From NCBI RefSeq assembly GCF_035917995.1, contig NZ_CP109131.1, positions 1,984,001 through 2,048,000 of the forward strand: a DNA stretch of 64,000 nucleotides, written 5' to 3'. Below are positions 24,082 through 32,529 of this stretch, one piece after another. How positions within the stretch are numbered: the first letter of the stretch is position 1; each line of letters begins with the position of its first letter. Below the pieces are notes generated by a model. It was not told where the DNA came from and did not search any database. It was given only the letters and a program-made list of their open reading frames with translations. Source of the DNA: Streptosporangium sp. NBC_01755. GTDB lineage: Bacteria > Actinomycetota > Actinomycetes > Streptosporangiales > Streptosporangiaceae. A program made the position numbers and the translations under genes.

Positions 24082-26739
24082 TCATGCGTGCGTCCCGAGG
24101 CTGGAGAGGCTGGTGCGCATCAGCGAGTCGACGCCGCGCGCGGCCATCGGGCGCGCCACCAGGAATCCCTGGCCTCGGGTGCAGCCCATCTCGCGCAGCG
24201 ATTCCAGCTGCTCGGGCCGCTCGATGCCCTCGGCGACCACGATCAGCCCCAGGTCGTGACCGAGCCGCACGATCGTACGGGTCAGCAGGGTCAGCGTCTC
24301 GTCGCGACCGAGCCCGGACACGAAGGAAGGGTCGATCTTGATCATGTCGACCGGTAGCTGCCGCAGCAGCGCCAGCGAGGCGTAGCCGGTGCCGAAGTCG
24401 TCGATGGCCAGCCGGACCCCGAGGGTGCGCAGCTCGGAGAGCCGGGCGATGATCTGCTCGGCGTCCTCGACCAGCATCTCCTCGATGACCTCCAGGGTCA
24501 GCGCGCTGGGCGGCAGTCCGCTCTCGACCAGGGCCGACTCGACGGTCTCCACGAAACGCGGCGCCATGATCTGCCGGGCGGACAGGTTGAGCGAGAGCCC
24601 GATCTCCCACGCGGAGGCGCGCCAGGCGGCCACCTCCCGGCATGCCTCGCGCAGGATCCACTCGCTCAGCGGCACGATCAGGCCGGTGTCCTCCGCCGGG
24701 CCGAGAAACTGCTCGGGCGGCACGAACTCGCCCCCCCGGCACCAGCGCACCAGCGCCTCGACGGCGGTGACGCGCGAGGTGGCCAGGTCGACCACCGGCT
24801 GGTACTCGATCACGAACTGGTCTTCCAGCAGCGCCCGCTGCAGGTCGGCGGCGAGCTCCAGGCGCCGTACCACGTCGGCGTGCATGTGCGCGGCGAACAC
24901 CTCGACCCTGCGCCCGCCCAGCTCCTTGGCCCTGGCCATCGCCACGTCGGCGTTGCGGATCAGATCGGCGGAGGAGACGTCGTCGGCCGCGAAGGCCACC
25001 CCGACGCTCGCGGTCAGCGCGATGTCGCGGTCGGCCACCCGGAACGGCTCGGACGAGACCGTACGAACCAGTCGCTCGGCCAGGTCCACCGCCGTCTGGG
25101 CGTCGGCCGCCTCAAGCAGCACCGCGAACTCGTCTCCGCCCCAGCGCGCCAGGGTGTCGTCGGTCCGTACGGCGGCGCGGAGCCTGCGGGCCGCCTGGCC
25201 GAGCAGGTAGTCGCCGCTGGCGTGGCCGACCGAGTCGTTCACCGCGGTGAAGCCGTCCAGGTCCAGGAAGACCACGGCGACGCTGCTCGCGCTGGGACGG
25301 CCGAGCACCTCGCGGGTGCGCTCCTCGAAGTAGGCCCGGTTGGGCAGGCCCGTGACGCCGTCATGGAAGGTCAGGTGGGCGACCTGGCTGCGCAGGGCCT
25401 CCTGGTCGCTGATGTCGCGGGTGGTGACGAGCAGCAGACCCTCGCCGCGCACGTGCCGGGTGGCGACCGACTCGGCGGGACGCCAGGTACCGTCGGAGGC
25501 TCGGACCCGGCAGGCGACCATGCATGCGCCAGGCCCCTCCTCGGGCTCCTCCTCCAGGCTCATCGCGCTCAGCGCCCTCTGGATTCCCGGCACGTCCTCG
25601 GGATGGATGTAGTCGAAGATCTTCCCGCCGACCAGCTCCTCGGGGCGGTACCCGTACGTGATCTCGACACCCTCGCCGATCTGCCGCACCACGCCGTCGT
25701 AGTCGCAGAGCAGGACCACGTCGCCGGCGCTCTCGGCCAGGTCGTGCAGCTGCCGCTCACCGAAATGGAGCAGGCTACGCAGCCGCCCGGTCTCCAGCAG
25801 CATCACGAACATGCGGACCAGCAGAACCGCGACGATCGACGCGCACACCGAGGCCAGCACCACCGGCGGCCCCTGCACCCCGCCGCCGATAACCTTCAGG
25901 AGCACGACGACGGCGGCCACCGCGACAAGGAACAGCGGCACCGCCGCGATCAGCGAGGACGTGCTCTCCCGGAGGAGGGGCTCGTCGTCCTCGAGATCCG
26001 GCGGTCGCGCCGCGCGCCCGCTCCACGGGACCGCGGCGAGCACCAGGAACGCGACGGGGGCCAGCCACACCCAGGTGAGCGACGGCGTGTCACCGCTCAC
26101 CCGGGCCAGCGCGGTGATCGTCTCGGAGGTCGCGACGGCGGCCAGCACGGCCAGCGCCGCCAGGCCGACCGGCCAGGCCGACCTCCTGATCGGCACCACG
26201 GCGGGGCCCACGACGCAGGCGAGGATCAGGCAGAACAGGGGTGAGGCGAAGGTGACCGCGATGTTGCCCGCGTCGCCGGCGTCGCGGTAGACCGGTCCCA
26301 CCAACGTCACCCAGATGATCACCAGGATGGAGGCGGCGCACACGTAGGAGTCGGCGAGGTCGCGCAGCAGGGCATGCCCTCGGGCGGGCCGGGTCGCCGA
26401 CAGCACGGCACCGACGGCGATCATGGCCGTACCGGCCAGGAGCACCAGGTCGGCGAAGGTCACCACGAACGGCGCGCCGTCCGCGATCGGCCGCACCCCC
26501 ACCCCGGCCAGCCAGGTGACCGAGCCACCCGCCAGCCAGCGCCAGGCCAGCGCCCTGCGCCGGCCGATCCCCCTGGAGGCCGCGGTGAACAGGGAGCCCG
26601 CGGCGGCCGCCGCGGTGACGACGCCCGCCACCGCCTCGACGACCACGGCGGGAGCGCCGCCGACAAGAGCGGCAACGAGCCCCACCACGCCGACGGCGGC
26701 GGCGGTCAGCGCTACCCGGGGGTCACGCCAGCGGATCAA
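24082..26739 (-). CDS. Membrane-bound diguanylate cyclase/phosphodiesterase (PAS-GGDEF-EAL)
   Basis: 885 residues. About nine N-terminal transmembrane helices (residues ~8-320), a PAS domain (~335-460; GVVRQIGEGVEITYGYRPEEL), a GGDEF domain (~465-625) with intact RWGGDEFAVL, and an EAL domain (~640-875) with AVEALVRW, NLSARQ, AIDDFGTGYASL, KIDPSFV and VVAEGIE. Both active sites look complete, so it may make and break c-di-GMP, with the balance set by the membrane/PAS input. Monocistronic, transcribed toward the ilvB leader region's upstream side. Confidence 0.92.
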   Translation of the reverse strand: MIRWRDPRVALTAAAVGVVGLVAALVGGAPAVVVEAVAGVVTAAAAAGSLFTAASRGIGRRRALAWRWLAGGSVTWLAGVGVRPIADGAPFVVTFADLVLLAGTAMIAVGAVLSATRPARGHALLRDLADSYVCAASILVIIWVTLVGPVYRDAGDAGNIAVTFASPLFCLILACVVGPAVVPIRRSAWPVGLAALAVLAAVATSETITALARVSGDTPSLTWVWLAPVAFLVLAAVPWSGRAARPPDLEDDEPLLRESTSSLIAAVPLFLVAVAAVVVLLKVIGGGVQGPPVVLASVCASIVAVLLVRMFVMLLETGRLRSLLHFGERQLHDLAESAGDVVLLCDYDGVVRQIGEGVEITYGYRPEELVGGKIFDYIHPEDVPGIQRALSAMSLEEEPEEGPGACMVACRVRASDGTWRPAESVATRHVRGEGLLLVTTRDISDQEALRSQVAHLTFHDGVTGLPNRAYFEERTREVLGRPSASSVAVVFLDLDGFTAVNDSVGHASGDYLLGQAARRLRAAVRTDDTLARWGGDEFAVLLEAADAQTAVDLAERLVRTVSSEPFRVADRDIALTASVGVAFAADDVSSADLIRNADVAMARAKELGGRRVEVFAAHMHADVVRRLELAADLQRALLEDQFVIEYQPVVDLATSRVTAVEALVRWCRGGEFVPPEQFLGPAEDTGLIVPLSEWILREACREVAAWRASAWEIGLSLNLSARQIMAPRFVETVESALVESGLPPSALTLEVIEEMLVEDAEQIIARLSELRTLGVRLAIDDFGTGYASLALLRQLPVDMIKIDPSFVSGLGRDETLTLLTRTIVRLGHDLGLIVVAEGIERPEQLESLREMGCTRGQGFLVARPMAARGVDSLMRTSLSSLGTHA

Positions 26740-26998
26740 TGTCGTCTGCCCATCGGTGTCGTTTTGGTGTGTTCTGCTCCCGCAGCATCCTTTGCTCGCT
26801 GCGCTCGTGCCGCCGGCGCGAGCGTCGTCCTCGTCGCTCGTACCGGCACACGGCCAGTGTGGGCCGTCCAGCCCGCGCGAGGGGCGACAACACCGTAGTC
26901 GTCACCGATCTGATAACCGCGCGGGCGATGGAAATCGCTTTAGCCGACGGTACGCACCGCAGGTCACGAGGCAGCCACGGTCCGGATTCCTTTGCCGG

Positions 26999-27907
26999 TC
27001 AGTAGGAACCCGTGATCACATTTTTGAGCGGCTCGCCCGCGAGGTAGCGCAGCAGTTGGGAGCGGAGCAGTTTCAGCGTGCGCCGTACGGACGCCGGGCT
27101 GCTGCCCGCGACGTGCGGGGTGATGAAGACCCCCGGCGCGCTCCACAACGGGTGCCCCTCGGGCAGCGGCTCGGGATCGGTGACGTCGAGCGCGGCGAGG
27201 ATCCGGCCGCTGCCCAGCTCGGCGACGAGAGCGGCGGTGTCGACCACCGAGCCCCTGGCCGCGTTCACCAGGACGGCGCCCTCCTTCATCGCCGCCAGGA
27301 AGCCGGCGTCCACCATGCCGGCGGTCGCGGGGGTGGACGGCACGAGCAGCACCACCACATCCGCCGCGGGCAGCAGGGCGGGCAGCTCGTCCATGCCGTG
27401 CACGCCGGGCCTGGCGGTCCTGGCCACCCGGACGACGTCCACCTCAAAACCGTCGAGCCGTCGTTCCAGCGCCTCACCGATCGAGCCATAGCCGACGATC
27501 AGGACCGTGGAGTCGGCCAGCACCCCGGTGTGGTGGTAGGTCCACTCACCCTTCCGCTGCGCGTGGGCGAACCCGGGGAACTCCCGGAGCACGGCGATCA
27601 TGGCTCCCACCGCCCACTCGGCGGTACCCGCGTCGTGCACGCCCCGGGCGTTGCACAGCGTCACCCCCTCCGTCAGGTGCGGCCGGTAGGCGTCGACACC
27701 CGCCGTGACGGTCTGCAGCAACCGCAGGCCGGTCATCCGGGCGAGCAACTCGGGGAGATCCGCCACCGGCATCAGCGGTGGAATCCAGACCTCGACCTTC
27801 TCCGCCCCCTCCTGCACCGGCCCCGTGCCGTCGTAGACGACACACTCGACCTCGGGCAGATCACACAGAACGTCGGCGGCGGCTTTCGAGGGGACCCAGA
27901 TCTTCAT
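26999..27907 (-). CDS. D-2-hydroxyacid dehydrogenase (NAD-dependent)
   Basis: 302 residues from ATG 27907 (TTG 27922 also possible). NAD-binding TVLIVGYGSIGEALERRL, catalytic Arg in NAARGSVVDTAAL, Glu in DVTDPEPLPEGHPLW and His in ITPHVAGSSPASVRR. Divergent from PGDH-type enzymes; substrate (glyoxylate, hydroxypyruvate or a larger 2-oxo acid) cannot be told. GATAAT lies immediately before the ATG, so the message may be leaderless. Confidence 0.9.
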   Translation of the reverse strand: MKIWVPSKAAADVLCDLPEVECVVYDGTGPVQEGAEKVEVWIPPLMPVADLPELLARMTGLRLLQTVTAGVDAYRPHLTEGVTLCNARGVHDAGTAEWAVGAMIAVLREFPGFAHAQRKGEWTYHHTGVLADSTVLIVGYGSIGEALERRLDGFEVDVVRVARTARPGVHGMDELPALLPAADVVVLLVPSTPATAGMVDAGFLAAMKEGAVLVNAARGSVVDTAALVAELGSGRILAALDVTDPEPLPEGHPLWSAPGVFITPHVAGSSPASVRRTLKLLRSQLLRYLAGEPLKNVITGSY

Positions 27908-27941
27908 CCTCGCATTATCCAAGCGCGATGCCCGTGAGCCA

Positions 27942-30008
27942 CTACTCGTCCGCGCTTCCCTCGGGCACGCACTTCAGGTCGAGTTCGGGGCGGTAGACCG
28001 TGGTCTTCTTGACGCGCTTGATCTCCTTGCCGTCCTGCTTGAAGACGCGCCAGACGTCGATCGTGAAGCCCTGCTGGCCGACCATCGGGATGCAGGCGGG
28101 GCCGCTGTCGGTCGCGCTCTTGAACGGGGTGACGTTATAGCGCCCGGACGAGATCGACTCGATCTCGTACCGCTTGGTACTCCAGAAGGCGACGGTGACC
28201 CCGCTGTTGTCGAAGGAGGTCTTCACCAGCACCCCGTACGGCGAGTCGTTCTTCCAGCGGAAGTCGGGCTGGGGCCAGGAGACCGTGGACTCCCGTCCGG
28301 CGGGGTAGCGGGAGATGTAGAACTCGTGTGCCATGTGCTGGACGTCTTCAAGGCCGCCGAAGAACACCGCGTTGTACATCGTGGTTACGAACTGGGAGAT
28401 TCCACCGCCGACCGAGTCGACCAGCCTGCCGCCCTGGATCATGGGGGCGGGGACGAAGCCACGGGCGGTGTCGCGCTGGCCGATGACACCGTTGAGCGAG
28501 AAGGTCTCGCCCGGCTTGACCAGGTAACCGTCCATCAGCTTGGCGATCGCCCTGATGTTGGTCACCCGCGGCGGGCAGCATTCGTAGGGCGTGGTGAACT
28601 GGCTGATCCGCTCCTTGATGCCGAGCTTGCGCGCCTCGGCGTCGGACATCCGCGGCCGGACCGTGGTCATGGCCACCGGGATCGTCCGGTCTCCGTCACG
28701 GGCGACCATCTCGGCCACGTCGGCCGCGAGCCGCTCGTCGTCGATGCCCTTCCCCTTGCGGCCGGGCACCAGCTTCGGCTTTCCGCCGACGATCTGGAAC
28801 GTGGGGTCGCGCGGGGCCACTGCCGGATCGACGAGTTCCCCCTCCACCGAGGCCACGGCGCTCCTGGCGTCGAACACCGGGCGCATCCCGCCGGCACCTT
28901 CCGGCTCGAAGGACAGGTGCGCGGCGAGGGTCTCCACCGGCAACTGGACCTGCTTGCCGGAGAAGGTCAGGGTGACCGGCCCGGACAGAGCCTTGACCGC
29001 GTCGTTCGCGGCCTTCTTGACCGTCTCCGCACCGACCTTGGGCTTGATCACCGAGACCGGGAGCCGGACCTCCTTCGCCGGGCCGAGGAAGGCGTCCGTG
29101 ATCGCGGCGACCGCGGCCTCCCTCTCCAGCGCCCTGCCGTCGCGGGGCGTCACGACGACGGGCTTGACGCCCTTGAACGTGACCGAGCCCTCGCGGACCT
29201 TGAGGTCGATCTTCTTGGCCAGGCCCGCGACCGCGGTCTTCATCGCCTCGGGGTCGGTGGAGATCCTGGGGTCCAGCTCGGTGGTGCCGGTGAAGGCCCG
29301 CCAGACCTCGACGGGGGTGGGGAAGTCGCTGGGCGCCCGGTCGATGGTGGCGACCACGTCGAACTCCAGCCCCGCCTTGCCCGGGTCGAAGTCATAGCGC
29401 TTGCCCGCGGCCAGGAGGGTCATCTCCTCCGACGCCTCGCCCGCCAGGCGGTCTCTGAGCTTGTCGGCCGCCTCGGTCGCGGTCAGACCGCCGATGTCGA
29501 CACCCCGCACCGTGGTGCCCGGCAGCATCTTGCCGGACATGATGACCGCGGGCACCGCGTAGGCGAGGCCGACGACGAACAGCACGGCGAGGACGATCAG
29601 GAAGACCCCGCGGCCCTTGCGACGGCTTGGGGGCGGCTCCTCGTAACGGAGCCCGCCAGGTGGCGGGAACCCCCCGTCGCCGCCGGGGACGAGCGAGGGC
29701 TCGTCCCGCCGGAAGGAGGGCTCGGGCGGGGCCGCCATCTGCCAGGGCTGCGGCGGCTGTGCCGCGGGCGGGAGCGCCGTCGCCCCGCGGGCCGGTGCGG
29801 CGGGACCGCCGAAGCCGGTGGAGCCGGTGGAGCCGAAGATGTCAGGTGAGACTCCCGGAGGAAGGCGCGAGCCATCCTGGGAATGCCCGGCCTGTGCTCC
29901 CGGAGGACGGCGCGGATCGCGGGCACCGGGCGGGACAGGACGCGAGGGGAGCGGCATCGCCTCAAAGGGATCCGTCGGCGGGTCCACAGACGCTCCGGCG
30001 TTCCGCAC
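27942..30008 (-). CDS. VanW family protein with peptidoglycan-binding-4 domains
   Basis: 688 residues from GTG 30008 (GGAGGAGACGGAGG upstream; other starts possible). A ~130-residue Pro/Gly-rich cytoplasmic tail, one transmembrane helix (about 134-157), extracellular PG_binding_4 repeats (TTVRGVDIGGLTATEAADKL; MRPVFDARSAVASVE) and a C-terminal VanW domain (ISQFTTPYECCPPRVTNI, KPGETFSLNGVIGQR, VGGGISQFVTTMYNAVFFGGL). Same architecture as the YoaR-type proteins of actinobacteria. Role in cell envelope presumed; no catalytic activity established for the family. Confidence 0.87.
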   Translation of the reverse strand: MRNAGASVDPPTDPFEAMPLPSRPVPPGARDPRRPPGAQAGHSQDGSRLPPGVSPDIFGSTGSTGFGGPAAPARGATALPPAAQPPQPWQMAAPPEPSFRRDEPSLVPGGDGGFPPPGGLRYEEPPPSRRKGRGVFLIVLAVLFVVGLAYAVPAVIMSGKMLPGTTVRGVDIGGLTATEAADKLRDRLAGEASEEMTLLAAGKRYDFDPGKAGLEFDVVATIDRAPSDFPTPVEVWRAFTGTTELDPRISTDPEAMKTAVAGLAKKIDLKVREGSVTFKGVKPVVVTPRDGRALEREAAVAAITDAFLGPAKEVRLPVSVIKPKVGAETVKKAANDAVKALSGPVTLTFSGKQVQLPVETLAAHLSFEPEGAGGMRPVFDARSAVASVEGELVDPAVAPRDPTFQIVGGKPKLVPGRKGKGIDDERLAADVAEMVARDGDRTIPVAMTTVRPRMSDAEARKLGIKERISQFTTPYECCPPRVTNIRAIAKLMDGYLVKPGETFSLNGVIGQRDTARGFVPAPMIQGGRLVDSVGGGISQFVTTMYNAVFFGGLEDVQHMAHEFYISRYPAGRESTVSWPQPDFRWKNDSPYGVLVKTSFDNSGVTVAFWSTKRYEIESISSGRYNVTPFKSATDSGPACIPMVGQQGFTIDVWRVFKQDGKEIKRVKKTTVYRPELDLKCVPEGSADE

Positions 30009-30095
30009 GGCCTCCGTCTCCTCCTGCTTCGCAGCTTCTACCTCCTGTAACCCTAAACCACATCGGTCAACCAACAACCGAAAAGAAATAACAAA

Positions 30096-30412
30096 TCAAC
30101 CAGTCCAGCGGTAGCGGTGCTCGGGCCGGCCCGCGGTGCCGTACTTCGGACGGAGCTCCGCCTGACCCGCCGCGCACAGGTGCTCCAGGTACCGGCGGGC
30201 GCCGACTCTGGAGAGACCGGTGATCGCCGCCGCCTCGGCCGCCGACATGTCGGTGTCACTCTTCCTGAGCGCGGCGGCCACCGGGGTGCACGTGGTGGCC
30301 GACAACCCTTTGGGCAGTGGCGGCTGGACCCCCTATTACCGTGCCGAAGAGCTGGTCGACCTCGTCCTGGCGCGCCTCGTCCCCGAGAGTGGCCGGCCTC
30401 CGGCGGATCTCG
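30096..30412 (-). pseudogene. CitB/DpiA-type response regulator, C-terminal remnant with frameshift
   Basis: The last 69 codons encode the intact DNA-binding end (LSATTC ... [24 protein letters not shown] ... [13 protein letters not shown]) typical of citrate/tricarboxylate response regulators. Upstream similarity continues as [19 protein letters not shown] but in another frame, so a one-base slip lies near 30310. The receiver domain is gone; similarity stops at the 29-bp inverted repeat at 30414. Such regulators normally control tctCBA genes, and a tctA relic lies on the other side of that repeat. Confidence 0.75.
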
Positions 30413-30413
30413 G

Positions 30414-30486
30414 CGTACTGCCCAAGGCCTCCTCCACCCTGGTGCTGTCCGACGACTCCAGGGTGGAGGAGGCCTTGGGCAGTACG
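30414..30486. repeat. 29-bp perfect inverted repeat at the junction of two gene remnants
   Basis: Arms at 30414-30442 and 30458-30486 are exact reverse complements, separated by 15 bases. The right arm encodes the start of the TctA remnant; the left arm is its inverted copy. Confidence 0.9.
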
Positions 30487-30981
30487 GGCTGCAGCCGGGG
30501 CCGCAGCTGTTCGACCACAACCCGGCGCTGGTCTGGGGCATGATCGCCTCGCTGTTCGTGGGCAACACCATGCTGCTGGTGCTCAACCTGCCGCTGGCTC
30601 CGCTCTGGGCCCGGGCCGCTGGCTCCGCTCTGGGCCCGGGTGCTGCAGATCCCCCGCCCCTACCTCTACTCGGGGATCACGCTGTTCGCGGCGCTCGGCG
30701 TCTACGCGCTGAACTCCTCCTGGGTGGAGCTGGTCATCCTCTACCTTCTGGGCCTGCCCGGTTTCGCGATGCGCCGGTTCGGCCTGCCCATCGCCCCGGC
30801 GGTGATCGGCCTGATCCTGGGCCCGATGGCCGAGATCCAACTCCGCCGGGCCCTGGCCATCGGCGCGGGCGACGCGACGGTCCTGGTCAGGAGCCCGATC
30901 GCGGCGACGCTGCTGGTCGTCTCGCTCCTGGCGCTGTTCACCCCCCTCATCAGGAAGACGATCGCCCGTCGCGGAGCCTGA
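30480..30981 (+). pseudogene. Tripartite tricarboxylate transporter TctA, C-terminal remnant
   Basis: Translation gives [20 protein letters not shown] ... [15 protein letters not shown], then in the next frame [20 protein letters not shown] ... [22 protein letters not shown] ... [11 protein letters not shown]. These are the conserved last ~170 residues of TctA, the 12-TM permease of TTT transporters. The frame break is explained exactly by a 25-bp tandem duplication at 30590-30639. The N-terminal two thirds are missing. Nonfunctional. Confidence 0.88.
30590..30639 (+). repeat. 25-bp tandem duplication causing a frameshift in tctA remnant
   Basis: Units 30590-30614 and 30615-30639 are identical. 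Removing one restores a continuous TctA reading frame. Confidence 0.92.
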
Positions 30982-31016
30982 CCGGCGCCGAGGGCGCTGA
31001 CGTGCAAAACGGAAAC

Positions 31017-31046
31017 GGCCGCCCGACCGTGGGAAGTCGGGCGGCC
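31017..31046. terminator. Terminator of the secreted SH3-like gene
   Basis: GGCCGCCCGAC / GTCGGGCGGCC 11-bp stem with an 8-base loop. On the minus strand it is followed by GTTTCCGTTTTG. Located 22 bp after the stop of the gene at 31068. Confidence 0.7.
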
Positions 31047-31067
31047 GGGCTTATCCCGGAGGGCAGG

Positions 31068-31451
31068 CTATTCCCGCAGGGTGTCCACCGCCGGGCCGTT
31101 GAATTTCCGGCCGTCCTCCCTGGCCAGATAGGTACACGAAACCCATCCCGTGGTGCCGGAGGGCAGCCCCGAAGCCGAACTGGCACCCAGCCGGAAGTTG
31201 CACCAGCCGTTCGTCGAGAGCGGATTGAGAATCTGACCGTAATCGCCGTGGTAGAGATAGCCGATAACCGTCGCCCCTCCCGGGCTCGATCGCAGACGCA
31301 CCCCGTTGGCGATGACCACCGCGTCCACGGCAGGGAGCGCCGCCAGGGCGAAAGCACTGTTCACATGGGTCGCCTGAGCGGGGACGGCCACAACGGCCAT
31401 TCCCGCGGCGGCCGTCAACGTCACGGCGGCGAATGCCAGAAACCTTTTCAT
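31068..31451 (-). CDS. Secreted SH3-like domain protein
   Basis: 127 residues from ATG 31451. Signal peptide [20 protein letters not shown] with an AQA cleavage region near residue 26. The mature part has a bacterial SH3 pattern: [20 protein letters not shown], then a Cys pair (GWCNFRL ... GWVSCTYL) probably disulphide-bonded. Such small secreted SH3 proteins are common in Streptosporangiales; ligand unknown. Confidence 0.8.
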   Translation of the reverse strand: MKRFLAFAAVTLTAAAGMAVVAVPAQATHVNSAFALAALPAVDAVVIANGVRLRSSPGGATVIGYLYHGDYGQILNPLSTNGWCNFRLGASSASGLPSGTTGWVSCTYLAREDGRKFNGPAVDTLRE

Positions 31452-31609
31452 TGGACGTCTTCCGATCGCGAGGTCAGGTCGTGCCGGAGTGACAGTAGGG
31501 ACTGCAGTGAATACTGTGCAAGCCATCAAGAATTTCGTCAATACCTACTCGGTTTCAAAAATGTGAATTACCACATAAAAAAGGCCCCTCCGATTACTGG
31601 AATGCAAGC

Positions 31610-31709
31610 GACCGAAAGGACCTTCACCTCCGCTGCATGACCGAGAGGACCTTCACCTCCGCTGCATGACCGAAAGGACCTTCACCTCCGCTACACGACC
31701 GAGAGGACC
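31610..31709 (+). repeat. 29-bp tandem repeat (3.4 copies) encoding overlapping mini-frames
   Basis: Units at 31610-31638, 31639-31667 and 31668-31696 plus a partial. They begin GACCGAAAGG or GACCGAGAGG, the same sequence that precedes the two RiPP precursor start codons downstream (GACCGAGAGGAGTGACCATG). Read in frame, the array gives [12 protein letters not shown] (ATG 31602), then [10 protein letters not shown] (ATG 31637), then a third mini-frame (ATG 31666). Each start overlaps the preceding stop as ATGA. Confidence 0.8.
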
Positions 31710-32068
31710 AGAGCCCCGTCCCTATCCATCCACCGCAGCCCGTCCATCATGAGCCCCGGAAAGTGGTCGCCCTGGTCGACGAGGCCGGGCCCAGCAGCCG
31801 ATCAAGGTTGCGGCGCGCGTGGGCGCGTACGGAGCCCCGCGAAACGGGTCGCGTCCCCGGGCCGGCCTTCGGGATCTCCGCCCACACCCGTGATGAGCCT
31901 CCCTCCGAAATCGGCGTGCCACAAGCAGGACACAAGTAACCCACAAGTGATCGTTCATAGGTTTCTCCACATGACCGGGTGCCGAAGACGGGGGCCCGGT
32001 GGCCGGTTCTCGACACCGAGGCCGGATGACCAGTGGGGGTCGCGGCGATGCGACCGAGAGGAGTGACC
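31710..32068. other. Upstream region of the RiPP cluster; possible gene debris on the minus strand
   Basis: Minus-strand translation from about 31950 gives a zinc-ribbon-like CPACGTPISEGG followed by a basic stretch, and another frame continues with DQGDHFPGLMMDGLRWMDRDG. This looks like a frameshifted remnant of an unknown gene rather than a live one. Direct repeats CACAAGTaacC-CACAAGTga at 31931-31949, followed by TAGGTT at 31958, are a possible operator and -10 for the plus-strand cluster. Confidence 0.3.
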
Positions 32069-32206
32069 ATGTCGAAGATCACGATCGACGACCTGCCCTT
32101 CGAGGGCGCCGAGCTGGCCGAGGCCGAACTGAGCGAGGTGTCCGGCGGCAGGTGGTCGGTCAGCGCCTGGAAGAAGGACCTGCCGTGCGAGTGGTGGCAG
32201 TACTGA
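32069..32206 (+). CDS. RiPP precursor peptide 1
   Basis: 45 residues, GAGAGGAGTGACC before ATG 32069. Leader MSKITIDDLPFEGAELAEAE then LSEVSGG ends in a double-glycine site of the kind cut by C39 peptidases. Predicted core RWSVSAWKKDLPCEWWQY is rich in Trp with one Cys (position 40), two Lys and acidic residues that an ATP-grasp ligase could link. Too short for ordinary gene callers. Its leader is nearly identical to that of the next gene. The processing enzymes follow directly downstream. Product structure unknown. Confidence 0.88.
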   Translation: MSKITIDDLPFEGAELAEAELSEVSGGRWSVSAWKKDLPCEWWQY

Positions 32207-32253
32207 CCCGAGCACACGACCGTACCGCAGCGACGCGACCGAGAGGAGTGACC

Positions 32254-32394
32254 ATGTCGAAGATCACGATCGACGACCTGCCCTTCGAGGGCGCCGAGCT
32301 GGCCGAGGCCGAACTGGGCCAGGTGTCCGGCGGTATGCCCGGGTGGGTGCTGACCTACCGCCCTGAGGGCTGTGTCCGCGAGTCCGCCAACTGA
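32254..32394 (+). CDS. RiPP precursor peptide 2
   Basis: 46 residues, same GAGAGGAGTGACCATG start context. The leader matches precursor 1 except S22G and E23Q, again ending VSGG. The core MPGWVLTYRPEGCVRESAN is quite different but keeps Cys at position 40, an aromatic-basic pair before it (YR versus WK) and an acidic residue just before Cys. Leader conservation at the DNA level with core divergence indicates a tandem duplication followed by diversification. Confidence 0.88.
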   Translation: MSKITIDDLPFEGAELAEAELGQVSGGMPGWVLTYRPEGCVRESAN

Positions 32395-32529
32395 TCGGGC
32401 CGCCCAACCGGCACCGAGAACCCGCCCGCCGTGAGACGGGCCGGGCCTTCGACGGACGGCGCATCGGATGAACACGGCGCGGCGGAACGGGATACCCGTT
32501 CCGCCGCGTCTTCGAGACGGGACCGGACA

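Noticed and set aside
31722-31970. 82-codon minus-strand frame upstream of the RiPP precursors
   Set aside because: A fair ribosome site exists but the product is Arg-rich; adjacent frames look more protein-like, so it is more likely debris than a gene.
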